Shown: positions 1 through 9,757 of the stretch, piece after piece
Position numbering within the stretch: position 1 is the first letter of the stretch
How the letters are laid out: every line of letters begins with the position of its first letter
Assembly: GCA_016000265.1 (NCBI GenBank)
Contig: JAECRL010000001.1
Location: 62,001-126,000 of the forward strand
Length of the DNA stretch: 64,000 bases
From: Burkholderiales bacterium
Lineage (GTDB): Bacteria > Pseudomonadota > Gammaproteobacteria > Burkholderiales > Burkholderiaceae_C
Reading direction: 5' to 3'
Notes under the pieces: generated by a model
Databases searched by the model: none
The model's input: the letters and a program-made list of their open reading frames with translations, nothing else
Told to the model about the DNA's origin: nothing
Made by a program: the position numbers and the translations under genes

Positions 1-760
1 GCAGCCAGGCGGCGTCGCTGCCGGGGTCGATGGCGAGGTGCTCGTCGGCGATGGCGGCGGTTTCGGTGCGGCGCGGGTCCACCACGACCAGCTTGCCACC
101 GCGTGCCTTGAGCGCCTTGAAGCGCGCGCGCACGTCGGGCACCGTCATCAGGCTGCCGTTGGAGGCCAGGGGGTTGCCGCCCAGCACCAGCATGAACAGG
201 GTGCGGTCGATGTCGGGGATGGGGATGGCCAGCTGGTGGCCGTACAGCCAGTGCGCCACGATGTGGTGCGGCAATTGGTCCACCGAGGTGGCCGAGAAGC
301 GCGCGCGCGTCTTGAGCTGGCTGAAGAACAGGTGGCCGTGGGTGATGTTGCCCCAGTTGTGCACGTTGGGGTTGCCCTGGTAGACGGCAACGGCGTTGGA
401 GCCGTGTTGCTCTCGCGCCTTGACCAGGCCTTCGACCACGGTGTCAAAGGCCTCGTCCCAGCCGATGGGCTGCCAGCGCGTCACCGGGCCACTCGGGCCG
501 TTTTCGACCACGCGCTTGACGGGCTGGCGCAGGCGGTCCGGGTCTTCGTGCAGGTCCTTGAGCGCCACGGCCTTGGGGCAGATGTGGCCGCGCGAGAGCG
601 GGTCGGCGTCGTTGCCTTTGACCGAGATGATGCGGGCCTGCGGGCCCTCGCCCTGCACCTGGAAGGTCAGGCCGCAGATGGCTTCGCACAGGTTGCACAC
701 GCCGTGGCGCGTGTGGATGGGGGCGTCGGCTGCCGACGCGGCGGGGTGGGCGTGAGCCAT
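1..760 (-). CDS. Molybdopterin-dependent oxidoreductase, N-terminal part (truncated by window edge)
   Basis: The reading frame runs off the left edge, so only about 253 N-terminal residues are visible. Cysteines at about 22, 25, 29 and 61 (C-x2-C-x3-C-x31-C, ending ICPKA) are the [4Fe-4S] site that opens the molybdopterin bis-MGD oxidoreductase family (formate dehydrogenase, assimilatory nitrate reductase and relatives). Later segments such as VVDPRRTETA and HLAIDPGSDAAW are the usual cofactor-binding core of that family. There is no twin-arginine signal before the cluster, so a cytoplasmic enzyme is expected. The start is the ATG at 760, with GAGGA about 8 bases upstream. The substrate cannot be decided without the rest of the protein; a formate-dehydrogenase-like or uncharacterised FdhF-type enzyme is likely. 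Confidence 0.85.
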   Translation of the reverse strand, partial: MAHAHPAASAADAPIHTRHGVCNLCEAICGLTFQVQGEGPQARIISVKGNDADPLSRGHICPKAVALKDLHEDPDRLRQPVKRVVENGPSGPVTRWQPIGWDEAFDTVVEGLVKAREQHGSNAVAVYQGNPNVHNWGNITHGHLFFSQLKTRARFSATSVDQLPHHIVAHWLYGHQLAIPIPDIDRTLFMLVLGGNPLASNGSLMTVPDVRARFKALKARGGKLVVVDPRRTETAAIADEHLAIDPGSDAAWL

Positions 761-845
761 GAGGCGTCCTCGTGGGGTGATTCGCCCACGATCATGCCAG
801 CTTGTGGTGGGCTGCGTATCATCAGGGTTCACCCTGAGGGAGCCC

Positions 846-1079
846 ATGCAGCTGCAGCCCAAACACGTTCAGCCGGTCGTCATGGCCGGCATCATGGCCT
901 TCATCATGACGGCCTTCATCACCTGGTTGAACCTGGGCTGGCGACCCGATTTCCTGGTGCTGTGGGCGCGGGCTTTCGTGGTCGCGTGGCCGGTGGCGTC
1001 GCTGGCGGCGTTCGTGGCCTCACCGATTGCGCCCAAGGTGACCCAGGCGATCATCAGGCGGCTCAACCGCCTGCCCTGA
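846..1079 (+). CDS. Small DUF2798-family membrane protein
   Basis: A 77-residue protein with two hydrophobic segments: about residues 11-30 (MAGIMAFIMTAFITWLNLG) and about 40-60. The tail is basic and contains the motif SPIAPKVTQAIIRRL. This matches the DUF2798 family of small two-helix inner-membrane proteins, whose function is unknown. An ATG further upstream in the same frame exists, but the ATG at 846 has GAGGG directly before it and gives the family's usual length. The gene is divergent from the molybdopterin oxidoreductase (86 bases apart) and ends 5 bases before the convergent lysS stop, so it stands alone. Confidence 0.7.
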   Translation: MQLQPKHVQPVVMAGIMAFIMTAFITWLNLGWRPDFLVLWARAFVVAWPVASLAAFVASPIAPKVTQAIIRRLNRLP

Positions 1080-1084
1080 TCGAC

Positions 1085-2611
<1,527 letters not shown>

Positions 2612-2708
2612 GGCGCGTGCGGGCTGACGTGGCGGAAGGCCGGGTGGGCGGTGTGCGGCGAGGCACAGAACCCGGCATTGTATGAAACCCTGGGCGACAA
2701 TGCCGGGC

Positions 2709-4127
2709 ATGTCCGAGCGCCCATCCCCCCTGACCACGGCCCGCTCCCGCGCCGATGCGGGGGGCGACGCGTTGGCGCGTGTGCGCGCCCTGTGGCAGGC
2801 CGTGCCGCGTGCGGCCCTGGGCAACCTGGCGGCCAAGCTGGTGATCGTGTCCCTGGGGCTGGCCATCACGGTGATGGTGGCGCGCCAGGGCCCCAAGGTG
2901 CAGGGTGCCTTCGCCTTGTTCGTGGCCGTCGAGTCGGCCTTGTTGACGCTGTTTTCGGGCCTGGGGCTGTGGCTGGCTCGGCAGATGTCCCAGCAGGCCG
3001 GGCACGCCTCGTTGCGCGCCTTGCCCATGCTCACGGGGGTGCTGCGCGCCGCCGTGGTGCTGGGCCTGGTGGCGGCGCTCGGCTTGTTGTCCGTGTCTTG
3101 GTGGGCGCAGTCGCTGCCCTACTCGCAGCTGTGGCTGCTGGCCCTGGCCGCGCCCTTTTTGCTGCTGGTGCCCACGGCCACCGGGCTGTGGTTGGGTGAA
3201 GGGCGCATGTGGCCCATCAACGTTGCGCAGGTGGCGGCGCCGGCCGTGGTGCTGGCGGGGCTGGTGGGGGCGGGCTGGCTCACGCAGGACAACATCCGCC
3301 GCGCCCCCGTGGTGCTGCTGGTGCTGACGGCCTGGGTCAGCGGCAAGGCCTTGGTGGCCGTGCTCACGGCGATCTGGGCCTTGCGCCACGCCAGCCAGCG
3401 CGACGAGCGTGTGGCGGCGGAGCTGAATCAGGAGGGGCCTTCCTCGCGCCTGGCGCGTTTCGAGCAGCCTGCGCCCCTCTGGCAGCAGCAATGGGGTTTC
3501 GTGGCGACCATCGGCCTGACCAATGTCGTCAGCCTGTTGAACTACCGCGCCTCGTTGTTCCTCGTCGAGCGGTTCCATGGGCTCGACGCGGTGGGCACGT
3601 ATTCCGTGGCCGTGACCGTGGCCGAGTTGCTGTGGCTGCTGTCGTCGTCGGTGACGGTTTCGGCGTACGCCCGCATCGGTCACCCCGACCGCGCGGTGGC
3701 GTCGGCCATGACGGTGCAGGCGGTGCGCATCAACGTGCTGGCCACGCTGCTGGCCGCGCCGGTGCTGCTGGCGGGCGCTTGGTGGGCCTTGCCCTGGGTG
3801 TTGGGGGAGGCCTATCAGGCGTCTTTGTGGCCGCTGGCGGCTTTGCTGCCTGGGGTGGCGGCCTATGCCGCGGCGTCGAGCCTGTCGGCGTTCTACACCA
3901 ACCACCTGGGGCGTCCGCAGTTGTCAGGCGCCATCGCGGGGTTGTCGCTGGGCCTGAGCTTCGGCTTGGGCTGCCTGCTGGTGCCTCGTTGGGGGGCCTT
4001 GGGGGCGGGGGTGGCGTCCAGCGTGGGCTACATCGGGGCCATCGTGGTGGCCTACGGGGTCTTCCTCAAGCACGCGGGGCTGCCACTGCGTGCGCTGTGG
4101 CAGCCCCGGGTGGGTGCGGCGGCGTGA
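2709..4127 (+). CDS. Polysaccharide flippase (Wzx/MATE-like), first gene of the glycan cluster
   Basis: About 472 residues with roughly twelve to fourteen hydrophobic segments spread over the whole length, typical of the oligosaccharidyl-lipid flippases of the polysaccharide biosynthesis / MATE-related superfamily. Such proteins move undecaprenyl-diphosphate-linked glycans across the inner membrane. The early segment [20 protein letters not shown] and the pattern of paired helices fit the family; there is no single diagnostic motif. An upstream in-frame ATG at 2682 is possible, but the ATG at 2709 starts before a short charged N-terminus that suits a membrane protein. It leads the glycan cluster reaching to 9739, although the PEP-CTERM gene intervenes on the other strand. 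Confidence 0.75.
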   Translation: MSERPSPLTTARSRADAGGDALARVRALWQAVPRAALGNLAAKLVIVSLGLAITVMVARQGPKVQGAFALFVAVESALLTLFSGLGLWLARQMSQQAGHASLRALPMLTGVLRAAVVLGLVAALGLLSVSWWAQSLPYSQLWLLALAAPFLLLVPTATGLWLGEGRMWPINVAQVAAPAVVLAGLVGAGWLTQDNIRRAPVVLLVLTAWVSGKALVAVLTAIWALRHASQRDERVAAELNQEGPSSRLARFEQPAPLWQQQWGFVATIGLTNVVSLLNYRASLFLVERFHGLDAVGTYSVAVTVAELLWLLSSSVTVSAYARIGHPDRAVASAMTVQAVRINVLATLLAAPVLLAGAWWALPWVLGEAYQASLWPLAALLPGVAAYAAASSLSAFYTNHLGRPQLSGAIAGLSLGLSFGLGCLLVPRWGALGAGVASSVGYIGAIVVAYGVFLKHAGLPLRALWQPRVGAAA

Positions 4128-4147
4128 GGCGTGAGGTCGGTGGGCTG

Positions 4148-4813
4148 TCAGCCCGCTTGACGATGGCGACGGGTGCGCCAGGCCAGGCCAGCCAAGCCCA
4201 GGCCCATCAGGGCCCAGGTGCCCGGTTCGGGGACGCCGGGCGTGACCGAGGGGGTGAACCGGACGCCGATCACGAAGTCGTCGAAGTCGCCGTCGCCCAG
4301 GGGTGGGTTGGGGCCCTTCTCGTTGAAGCCGATGACGTAGTCGAAGGTGCCGAAGCCGGTGGTGGGCAGGCCCGAGGCGAACATCATCGAGCCGACGTCG
4401 CCGTTGGCGTAGGTGCGCGCCGGCGTGAACAGGGAGAACGGCGTCGAGGCGGTGAAGCTGAAGGCGAGTGCGCCCGCGCCGACCTGGGCGCTCAGGGTCT
4501 GGCCGATGTTCAGGCCAAAGAAGTCGCTGATGGACTGGCCGTTGAAACTGAAGCGGTTGGTCAGCGCGGCTTCTTTGCCCAGGTAGGTGAAGCTGATGGT
4601 GCCGGCGGTGTCGGCGACGAGCGTGCCGGTCAGGCCCTGGCTGAGCGCGCCGGTTTGCGAGGCGGGGGCGCCGTTGTAGCCGGTGAAAGACACCACGCTG
4701 GCGCCGGAGACCGACAGGCCGCCCTGGCTGGGGCTCAGGCCAGCGTGCGCCTGGGCGGTCAGGCCGATGCAAGCCAGGGGCAGCAGGGTGCGCAGGAAGC
4801 GGGTCGCGGTCAT
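4148..4813 (-). CDS. PEP-CTERM sorting-domain exported protein
   Basis: A 221-residue exported protein. The N-terminus is a Sec signal (FLRTLLPLACIGLTAQAHAG). The body is rich in Ser, Thr, Gly and Phe, as in beta-strand-rich surface proteins. The C-terminus is a textbook PEP-CTERM signal: VPEPGTWALMGLGLAGLAW followed by a basic tail (RTRRHRQAG). In this family the signal is cut by an exosortase, a membrane enzyme often encoded with exopolysaccharide genes; none is seen in this window. The gene lies antisense within the glycan cluster and converges on the flippase gene with 20 bases between. Its specific role is not known. Confidence 0.9.
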   Translation of the reverse strand: MTATRFLRTLLPLACIGLTAQAHAGLSPSQGGLSVSGASVVSFTGYNGAPASQTGALSQGLTGTLVADTAGTISFTYLGKEAALTNRFSFNGQSISDFFGLNIGQTLSAQVGAGALAFSFTASTPFSLFTPARTYANGDVGSMMFASGLPTTGFGTFDYVIGFNEKGPNPPLGDGDFDDFVIGVRFTPSVTPGVPEPGTWALMGLGLAGLAWRTRRHRQAG

Positions 4814-4987
4814 GGGGCTCCGTTCAGGGGGCGAAAAGATGATCAGGGTGAATGCTAATCTATCCGGGGTGAGGTCAGGCATCACCCAGACTGGGGGACT
4901 TGGCGTTTCCCCAGGGGTCGAGGGGGTGTTTCCCGCCTCTCTGTCCCTCAAAGCAGCCGACAATGGCGTCCCGAACCCGCCGAGCCC

Positions 4988-5623
4988 ATGACCCCCCTGC
5001 GTTATCACTTCACCCGCCCCCTGGCGCGCGTGCTGTCGGTTTTCACCGGGCCGCGCATCGTGTACGGTTGGCGCAACGCCGATGGCGGCTTCCAGCCGCA
5101 TTCGCGGGTGAGCACGCACACCTGTTTCGAGGGGCTGGAGGGGCTGACCCTGCAGGACCACGTTTTCGTGGGCCATTTCAACCGGATCGACGGCTCCAAC
5201 GGTTTGCTGATCGAAGAGGGCGTGCAGGTCACCAATTACGTGTCGGTGCTCAGCCACTCCAGTCACCGGTCGGTGCGGGTCATGGGGCGACGCTACCTGG
5301 GCGATCCGCAGCCGGTGGGCTATGTGCGTCGGTCCACGCGGGTGGGCGCCTACAGCTTCCTGGGGCCACACAGCGTGATCGCGCCGGGCTCCCAGATCGG
5401 CAAAGGGGTGATCGTGCAGGCCTACAGCTTCGTGTCGGGCGAGGTGCCGGACTTCGCCATCGTCGGCCCGACCGCGCATGGGCGCCCGGCCGAGGTGCTG
5501 GGGGACACGCGCGAGCTCGACCGCACCCTGCTGCAGCGCCACCCCGAGCTGCACGCCGTCTACGCGCAGTGGGCGGGCAAAGATCACCTGCGCCGGGCCT
5601 TGCAAGGGCAGGCCACCGCATGA
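4988..5623 (+). CDS. Hexapeptide-repeat O-acyltransferase
   Basis: A 211-residue protein with the irregular [I/L/V]-G-x4 hexapeptide pattern of left-handed beta-helix acyltransferases, most clearly in VGAYSFLGPHSVIAPGSQIG and the following IGKGVIVQAYSFVSG. A histidine-containing insertion (NYVSVLSHSSHRS) sits where the acetyl-CoA-dependent catalytic His of WbbJ/CapG-like O-acetyltransferases is found. It lacks the N-terminal Rossmann domain of PglD. The probable role is O-acetylation (or other acylation) of a sugar in the surface glycan made by this cluster. The stop overlaps the start of the next gene (ATGA), so the two are translationally coupled. Confidence 0.8.
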   Translation: MTPLRYHFTRPLARVLSVFTGPRIVYGWRNADGGFQPHSRVSTHTCFEGLEGLTLQDHVFVGHFNRIDGSNGLLIEEGVQVTNYVSVLSHSSHRSVRVMGRRYLGDPQPVGYVRRSTRVGAYSFLGPHSVIAPGSQIGKGVIVQAYSFVSGEVPDFAIVGPTAHGRPAEVLGDTRELDRTLLQRHPELHAVYAQWAGKDHLRRALQGQATA

Positions 5624-6783
5624 ACGCCGTCCTGAGCGCCTTGGCGCAGCCGCAAGCCATGGACGTGGGCACCCGCATCCTGTTTTTTGCCGACGCGGCC
5701 AGCGTGCACACGCGCCGCTGGGTGGCCGCCGTGGCCGACCGGGGCGGCGAGGCCGTGGTCATCACCCGCCAGCCGGGCGAGGTGCCGGGCGCCAAGGAGG
5801 TCATCTGCATCGCCCCGGGGGCCGACAAGCTCAGCTGGTTCCAGGCCCTGCCCGAGGTGCGCCGCGTGGCGCGCGAGGTGGCGGCCCGCTTTCAGCCCAC
5901 GCTGGTGCACGGCCATTACGTCACGTCGTACGGCCTGTGGGCGGCCGCTTGCGGGCTGCCGTGCCCGAAGGTGCTCACCGCCTGGGGCAGCGACATCCTG
6001 GTCACGCCGCGCGAAAGCCGGCTGATGCGGCTGGTGGTGGCGTGGTCGCTGCGTCGCGCTGACCTCATCACCGCCGATTCGATGGACATGATCGACGAGA
6101 TCGCGCGCTACCACCCGCAGGCGCCGTGTCACCAGATCCTGTGGGGCGCCGACACCGACCTGTTCACGCCCGTGGCGGTCGAGCGCCGCGCTCCGGGGTT
6201 CGACGTGGTCAGCCTGCGCAGTTGGGAGCCCAACTACAACATCGACGTCATCGTGGAGGCGTTCGCGGACTTCGTGCAGCAACGCCCGCAGGCCGACGCC
6301 CGCCTGCACCTGCTGGGCGGGGGCAGCCTGCAAGACGCGCTGGAGCAGCAGGTCAAGCAGCTGGGGCTGGTGGACGTGGTGCGCTTTCATGGTCGGGTCA
6401 ACGACCGGGCCATGGTGGAGGCGATTCAGCGCAGCAGCGTGTCGGTGTCGGTGCCGACGTCCGATGCGACGTCGGTGTCGGTGCTGGAGTCCATGGCTTG
6501 CGGCTTGCCCATCGTGGCCTCGGACCTGCCCGCCAACCGGCAGTGGGTGGACGAGCGGGGCGGCTGCATCGTGCCGGTGCGCGATGTGCAGGCCTTGAGC
6601 CAGGCCTTGCAGCACCTGCACGACCACCCGCAGCAGGCCGCCTGCATGGGGCCCCACAACCGCGATCGCATCGAGCGCGACGCCTCCCGCCGAGGGCAGA
6701 TGGACGCCATGTGGCGCCTGTACCAGAAGCTGCTTCATCCCTGCGTGCCGCGCATCCAGCGCAAGCGCTCGGTGTCGGGTTGA
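5620..6783 (+). CDS. Glycosyltransferase family 4 (GT-B fold)
   Basis: A 387-residue retaining GT-B glycosyltransferase. The N-terminal half carries an acceptor-side domain (ILFFADAASVHTRRWVAAVA, then HGHYVTSYGLWAA). The C-terminal half has the nucleotide-sugar signature of the GT4 family: a short E-x7-E arrangement in SVSVLESMACGLPIVASDLP. It would add one sugar to the lipid-linked glycan at the cytoplasmic face of the membrane; donor and acceptor cannot be told. The ATG overlaps the TGA of the acyltransferase gene. A 19-base gap separates it from the next glycosyltransferase. Confidence 0.9.
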   Translation: MNAVLSALAQPQAMDVGTRILFFADAASVHTRRWVAAVADRGGEAVVITRQPGEVPGAKEVICIAPGADKLSWFQALPEVRRVAREVAARFQPTLVHGHYVTSYGLWAAACGLPCPKVLTAWGSDILVTPRESRLMRLVVAWSLRRADLITADSMDMIDEIARYHPQAPCHQILWGADTDLFTPVAVERRAPGFDVVSLRSWEPNYNIDVIVEAFADFVQQRPQADARLHLLGGGSLQDALEQQVKQLGLVDVVRFHGRVNDRAMVEAIQRSSVSVSVPTSDATSVSVLESMACGLPIVASDLPANRQWVDERGGCIVPVRDVQALSQALQHLHDHPQQAACMGPHNRDRIERDASRRGQMDAMWRLYQKLLHPCVPRIQRKRSVSG

Positions 6784-6802
6784 GGGGGCGAGGGTGGAGA
6801 GC

Positions 6803-7903
6803 ATGAGCGTGTCGGGCCGCGTCTGTGTGATCGTGCCGTGTCGCAACGAGGTCGAGCACATCGTGCCTTTCTGTCGCAGCGTGGCCGCGCAGCAGCTGCC
6901 CGAGGGCTGGACGCTGGAGGTCTGGGTCGCCGACGGCATGAGCAACGACGGCACGCGCGAGCGCCTGGCCGACTGGTGCCAGCAGGACAGCCGCTTCGCG
7001 ATGATCGACAACCCGGGGCGCATCGTCTCGACCGGGCTGAACCGCTGCATCGCCCGAGCGCAGGGCGAGTTCATCGTGCGACTGGATGTGCACACGGTCT
7101 ACGCCCCCGACTACGTCGCGCAGTGCCTGGCCACTTGGCAAGCCACGGGCGCGGACAACGTGGGCGGCCCCTGGCGCGCGCAAGGCCAGGACGGCCCGGC
7201 GGGCCGCGTGCAGCGCGCCGTGGCCGCGGCCTTCCAGTCGAAGTGGGTGGCGGGCGGGGCGCGCTCGCGCGACCTGGCCTACAGCGGCGAGGTCGACACC
7301 GTCTACCTTGGCGCCTGGCCGCGCAGCACCTTCGAGCGCTTCGGTGGCTTCGACGAAAGCCTGGTGCGCAACCAGGACGACGAGCACAACCTGCGCATCC
7401 ACCTGGGCGGCGGTCGCATCTGGCAGTCGGCGTCGATCCGCTCCGTCTACTTCCCGCGCAGCAGCAAGATGGACGTCTTCCGGCAGTACCGCCAGTACGG
7501 CTACTGGAAGCCCTTCGTCATGAAAAAGCACGGTCAGGCGGCGGCCTGGCGGCACCTGATCCCGGGGCTGTTCGTGGGCGCCTTGCTGCTGTGCCTGTTG
7601 ATGATGCTGGCGGGTTCGGCCACGGCCCTGTTCATCCAGCCGGGGGCCGACTGGCGCCTGGCTGCCTTGTGGGTGGCGGCGCTGGGCACCGGCGGCCTGT
7701 TCCTGTTGACCTTGCTGTACGGCAGCGCGGTCCTGGCGGTCAGCACCCAGATCGCGCGGGCCAGCGGCCGCGACCTGTTCTGGCACCTGCCCGACGTCAT
7801 CGCCGGCTACCACTTCGGCTACGGGCTCGGCTCGCTGCGTGGCTGGTGGGACGCCTGGGTGCGCGGCCGACCCGACCCCGCTTTCGGTCGCCTGACGCGC
7901 TGA
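6803..7903 (+). CDS. Glycosyltransferase family 2, ExoA-like, membrane-anchored
   Basis: A 366-residue GT-A glycosyltransferase. The N-terminal VCVIVPCRNEVEHI begins the family 2 fold, VWVADGMSNDGT follows as the second nucleotide-binding strand, and RLDVHTVYAPDY replaces the classical DxD by DxH, as in ExoA-type succinoglycan enzymes. The acceptor-side NQDDEHN and the motif RQYRQYGYWK (in place of QxxRW) are also present. The last third has three or more hydrophobic helices (about 245-320), which anchor it to the inner membrane. A GTG at 6794 is in frame, but AGGGTGGAG lies at the right distance from the ATG at 6803. It is in the same transcription unit as its neighbours. Confidence 0.88.
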   Translation: MSVSGRVCVIVPCRNEVEHIVPFCRSVAAQQLPEGWTLEVWVADGMSNDGTRERLADWCQQDSRFAMIDNPGRIVSTGLNRCIARAQGEFIVRLDVHTVYAPDYVAQCLATWQATGADNVGGPWRAQGQDGPAGRVQRAVAAAFQSKWVAGGARSRDLAYSGEVDTVYLGAWPRSTFERFGGFDESLVRNQDDEHNLRIHLGGGRIWQSASIRSVYFPRSSKMDVFRQYRQYGYWKPFVMKKHGQAAAWRHLIPGLFVGALLLCLLMMLAGSATALFIQPGADWRLAALWVAALGTGGLFLLTLLYGSAVLAVSTQIARASGRDLFWHLPDVIAGYHFGYGLGSLRGWWDAWVRGRPDPAFGRLTR

Positions 7904-7933
7904 CCGCCCGAGAACCCTGAAGAGACTTCCCCC

Positions 7934-9118
7934 ATGAGCGCTGACGCTGACAACAAGCTGCCCTTCCTGCCCTTCGCCTTGCCCGAGATCGGCGAGGAGG
8001 AGATCGCCGAGGTCGTCGACACCCTGCGTTCGGGCTGGGTCACCACCGGCCCGAAGGCGCGCAAGTTCGAGGAGGCGTTCGGTGCCTTCCTGGGCGACCC
8101 CAGCCTGCATTGCATCGCCGTCAACTCGGCCACCGCCGGCCTGCACCTGGCGCTCGAGGCGCTGGGGCTGGGCCCGGGTGACGAGGTCATCACCACCACC
8201 CACACCTTCACGGCCACGGCCGAGGTGGTGCGCTACCTCGGCGCCGACGTCAAGCTGGTGGACATCGACCCGGCCACGCTCAACATCGACCTGGTGGCGC
8301 TGGAGGCGGCCATCACGCCCCGCACCAAGGCCATCATGCCGGTGCACTACGCGGGCCTGGCGGTGGACATGGATGCCGTGCAAGCCATCGCGCGCCGGCA
8401 CGGCGTCAAGGTGGTCGAAGACGCCGCCCACGCCCTGCCCACCACGTGGCGCGGCAAGCTCATCGGCCTGCACGACAGCGAGGCCATCGTCTTCAGCTTC
8501 TACGCCAACAAGACGATGACCACGGGTGAAGGCGGCATGCTGGTCACGCGCAACGCCGAGCTGGCCGCGCGCGCCAAGGTCATGCGCCTGCACGGCATCA
8601 ACCGCGATGCCTTCGACCGCTTCACGGCCAAGGTGCCCAGCTGGTACTACGAGATCGTGGCGCCCGGCTTCAAGTACAACCTGACCGACATCGCCGCGGC
8701 GCTGGGCCTGCACCAGCTGCAGCGCATCGAGGGCTTTCAGCACAAGCGCGAGCACCTGGCCGATCGCTTCGACGCGGCGCTGGCCGACCTGCCGCTGGTG
8801 CTGCCGCCCAGGCCCCAGCACGCGGGCGACCGCCATTCCTGGCACCTCTACGTGGTGCGCCTGAGCGACGAGGCCGGCATCACGCGCGACCAGCTCATCG
8901 AGGCGCTGTTTGCCGATGGCATCGGCGTGAGCGTGCACTACATCCCGCTGCACCTGCACCCTTACTGGCGCGACCGCTACGGCCTGCGGGCCGAGGACTT
9001 TCCGCACAGCCAGAAGGCGTACGAGCGCATGGTCAGCCTGCCGCTGTACACGCGCATGACAGACGCCGACGCGGACCGCGTCATCGCGTCGGTGCGCCGC
9101 GCGCTGGGTCGGGCCTGA
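7934..9118 (+). CDS. DegT/DnrJ/EryC1/StrS-family PLP-dependent sugar aminotransferase
   Basis: A 394-residue aminotransferase of fold type I. Family marks in order: [17 protein letters not shown] at about 34-50, [20 protein letters not shown] for cofactor-phosphate binding, VEDAAHALP with the Asp that contacts the pyridine nitrogen, and [17 protein letters not shown] with the Schiff-base Lys at residue 193. Such enzymes transfer an amino group from glutamate to a keto group on a nucleotide-linked hexose; sequence style is close to the PglE/PseC group that makes 4-amino-4,6-dideoxy sugars. This suggests an amino sugar in the glycan. No dehydratase or N-acetyltransferase partner is visible in the window. 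Confidence 0.93.
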   Translation: MSADADNKLPFLPFALPEIGEEEIAEVVDTLRSGWVTTGPKARKFEEAFGAFLGDPSLHCIAVNSATAGLHLALEALGLGPGDEVITTTHTFTATAEVVRYLGADVKLVDIDPATLNIDLVALEAAITPRTKAIMPVHYAGLAVDMDAVQAIARRHGVKVVEDAAHALPTTWRGKLIGLHDSEAIVFSFYANKTMTTGEGGMLVTRNAELAARAKVMRLHGINRDAFDRFTAKVPSWYYEIVAPGFKYNLTDIAAALGLHQLQRIEGFQHKREHLADRFDAALADLPLVLPPRPQHAGDRHSWHLYVVRLSDEAGITRDQLIEALFADGIGVSVHYIPLHLHPYWRDRYGLRAEDFPHSQKAYERMVSLPLYTRMTDADADRVIASVRRALGRA

Positions 9119-9142
9119 TCGGCTCAGGAGCGCCTTGCACCG

Positions 9143-9739
9143 ATGGCCAAACGCCTCTTTGACCTGCTGCTGTCGTCCATCGGCTTGCTGCTGCTGGCAC
9201 CGGTTCTGCTGCTGATCGCGGCGCTGATCAAGCTGGACTCGCCCGGGCCCGTGATGTTTCGCCAGGAGCGGGTGGGGCGCTTCGGGCGGCCGTTTCACAT
9301 CCACAAGTTCCGCACCATGCAGCACGCCCCGGCCGGCCAGGGCCCGCTGATCACCGTGGGGGCGGACCGCCGCATCACCCGCGTGGGCGCCGTGCTGCGA
9401 CAGACCAAACTCGACGAGCTGCCCCAGTTGCTCGACGTGTGGCGCGGCGCCATGAGCCTGGTGGGCCCGCGCCCCGAGGTGCCGCGCTATGTGGCGCACT
9501 ACCCGCAGGCCTTGCGCGACAAGGTGCTGTCGGTGCGCCCGGGCATCACCGACATCGCCTCCATCGAGTACCGCGACGAGGGCGCCGTGCTGGCGCGCGC
9601 CGCCGACCCGGAGCGCGCCTACATCCACGAGGTGCTGCCGCACAAGCTGGCGCTGGCCGCGCAGTACGTGGAGCGCTCCTCGGTCTGGCTGGATGCGTGG
9701 CTGATCGCACGCACCGTGTGGGCGATCGTGCGCCGCTGA
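9143..9739 (+). CDS. Initiating sugar transferase (monotopic phosphoglycosyltransferase, PglC/WcaJ-like)
   Basis: A 198-residue polyprenyl-phosphate phosphoglycosyltransferase. An N-terminal re-entrant membrane helix with the Ser-Pro-type break (about 8-30) is followed by SPGPVMFRQERVGRFGRPF, the FRTM motif, the catalytic Asp-Glu pair in QTKLDELPQL, and SLVGPRPEVPRYV. It transfers a sugar phosphate to undecaprenyl phosphate, the first step of glycan assembly. Its short form (no N-terminal CoA-binding-like domain) resembles PglC rather than full-length WbaP or WcaJ. It is the last gene of the cluster, 24 bases after the aminotransferase. No polymerase or export (Wza/Wzc) gene follows. Confidence 0.92.
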   Translation: MAKRLFDLLLSSIGLLLLAPVLLLIAALIKLDSPGPVMFRQERVGRFGRPFHIHKFRTMQHAPAGQGPLITVGADRRITRVGAVLRQTKLDELPQLLDVWRGAMSLVGPRPEVPRYVAHYPQALRDKVLSVRPGITDIASIEYRDEGAVLARAADPERAYIHEVLPHKLALAAQYVERSSVWLDAWLIARTVWAIVRR

Positions 9740-9757
9740 GGCGCGGCTTGCGGCAAG

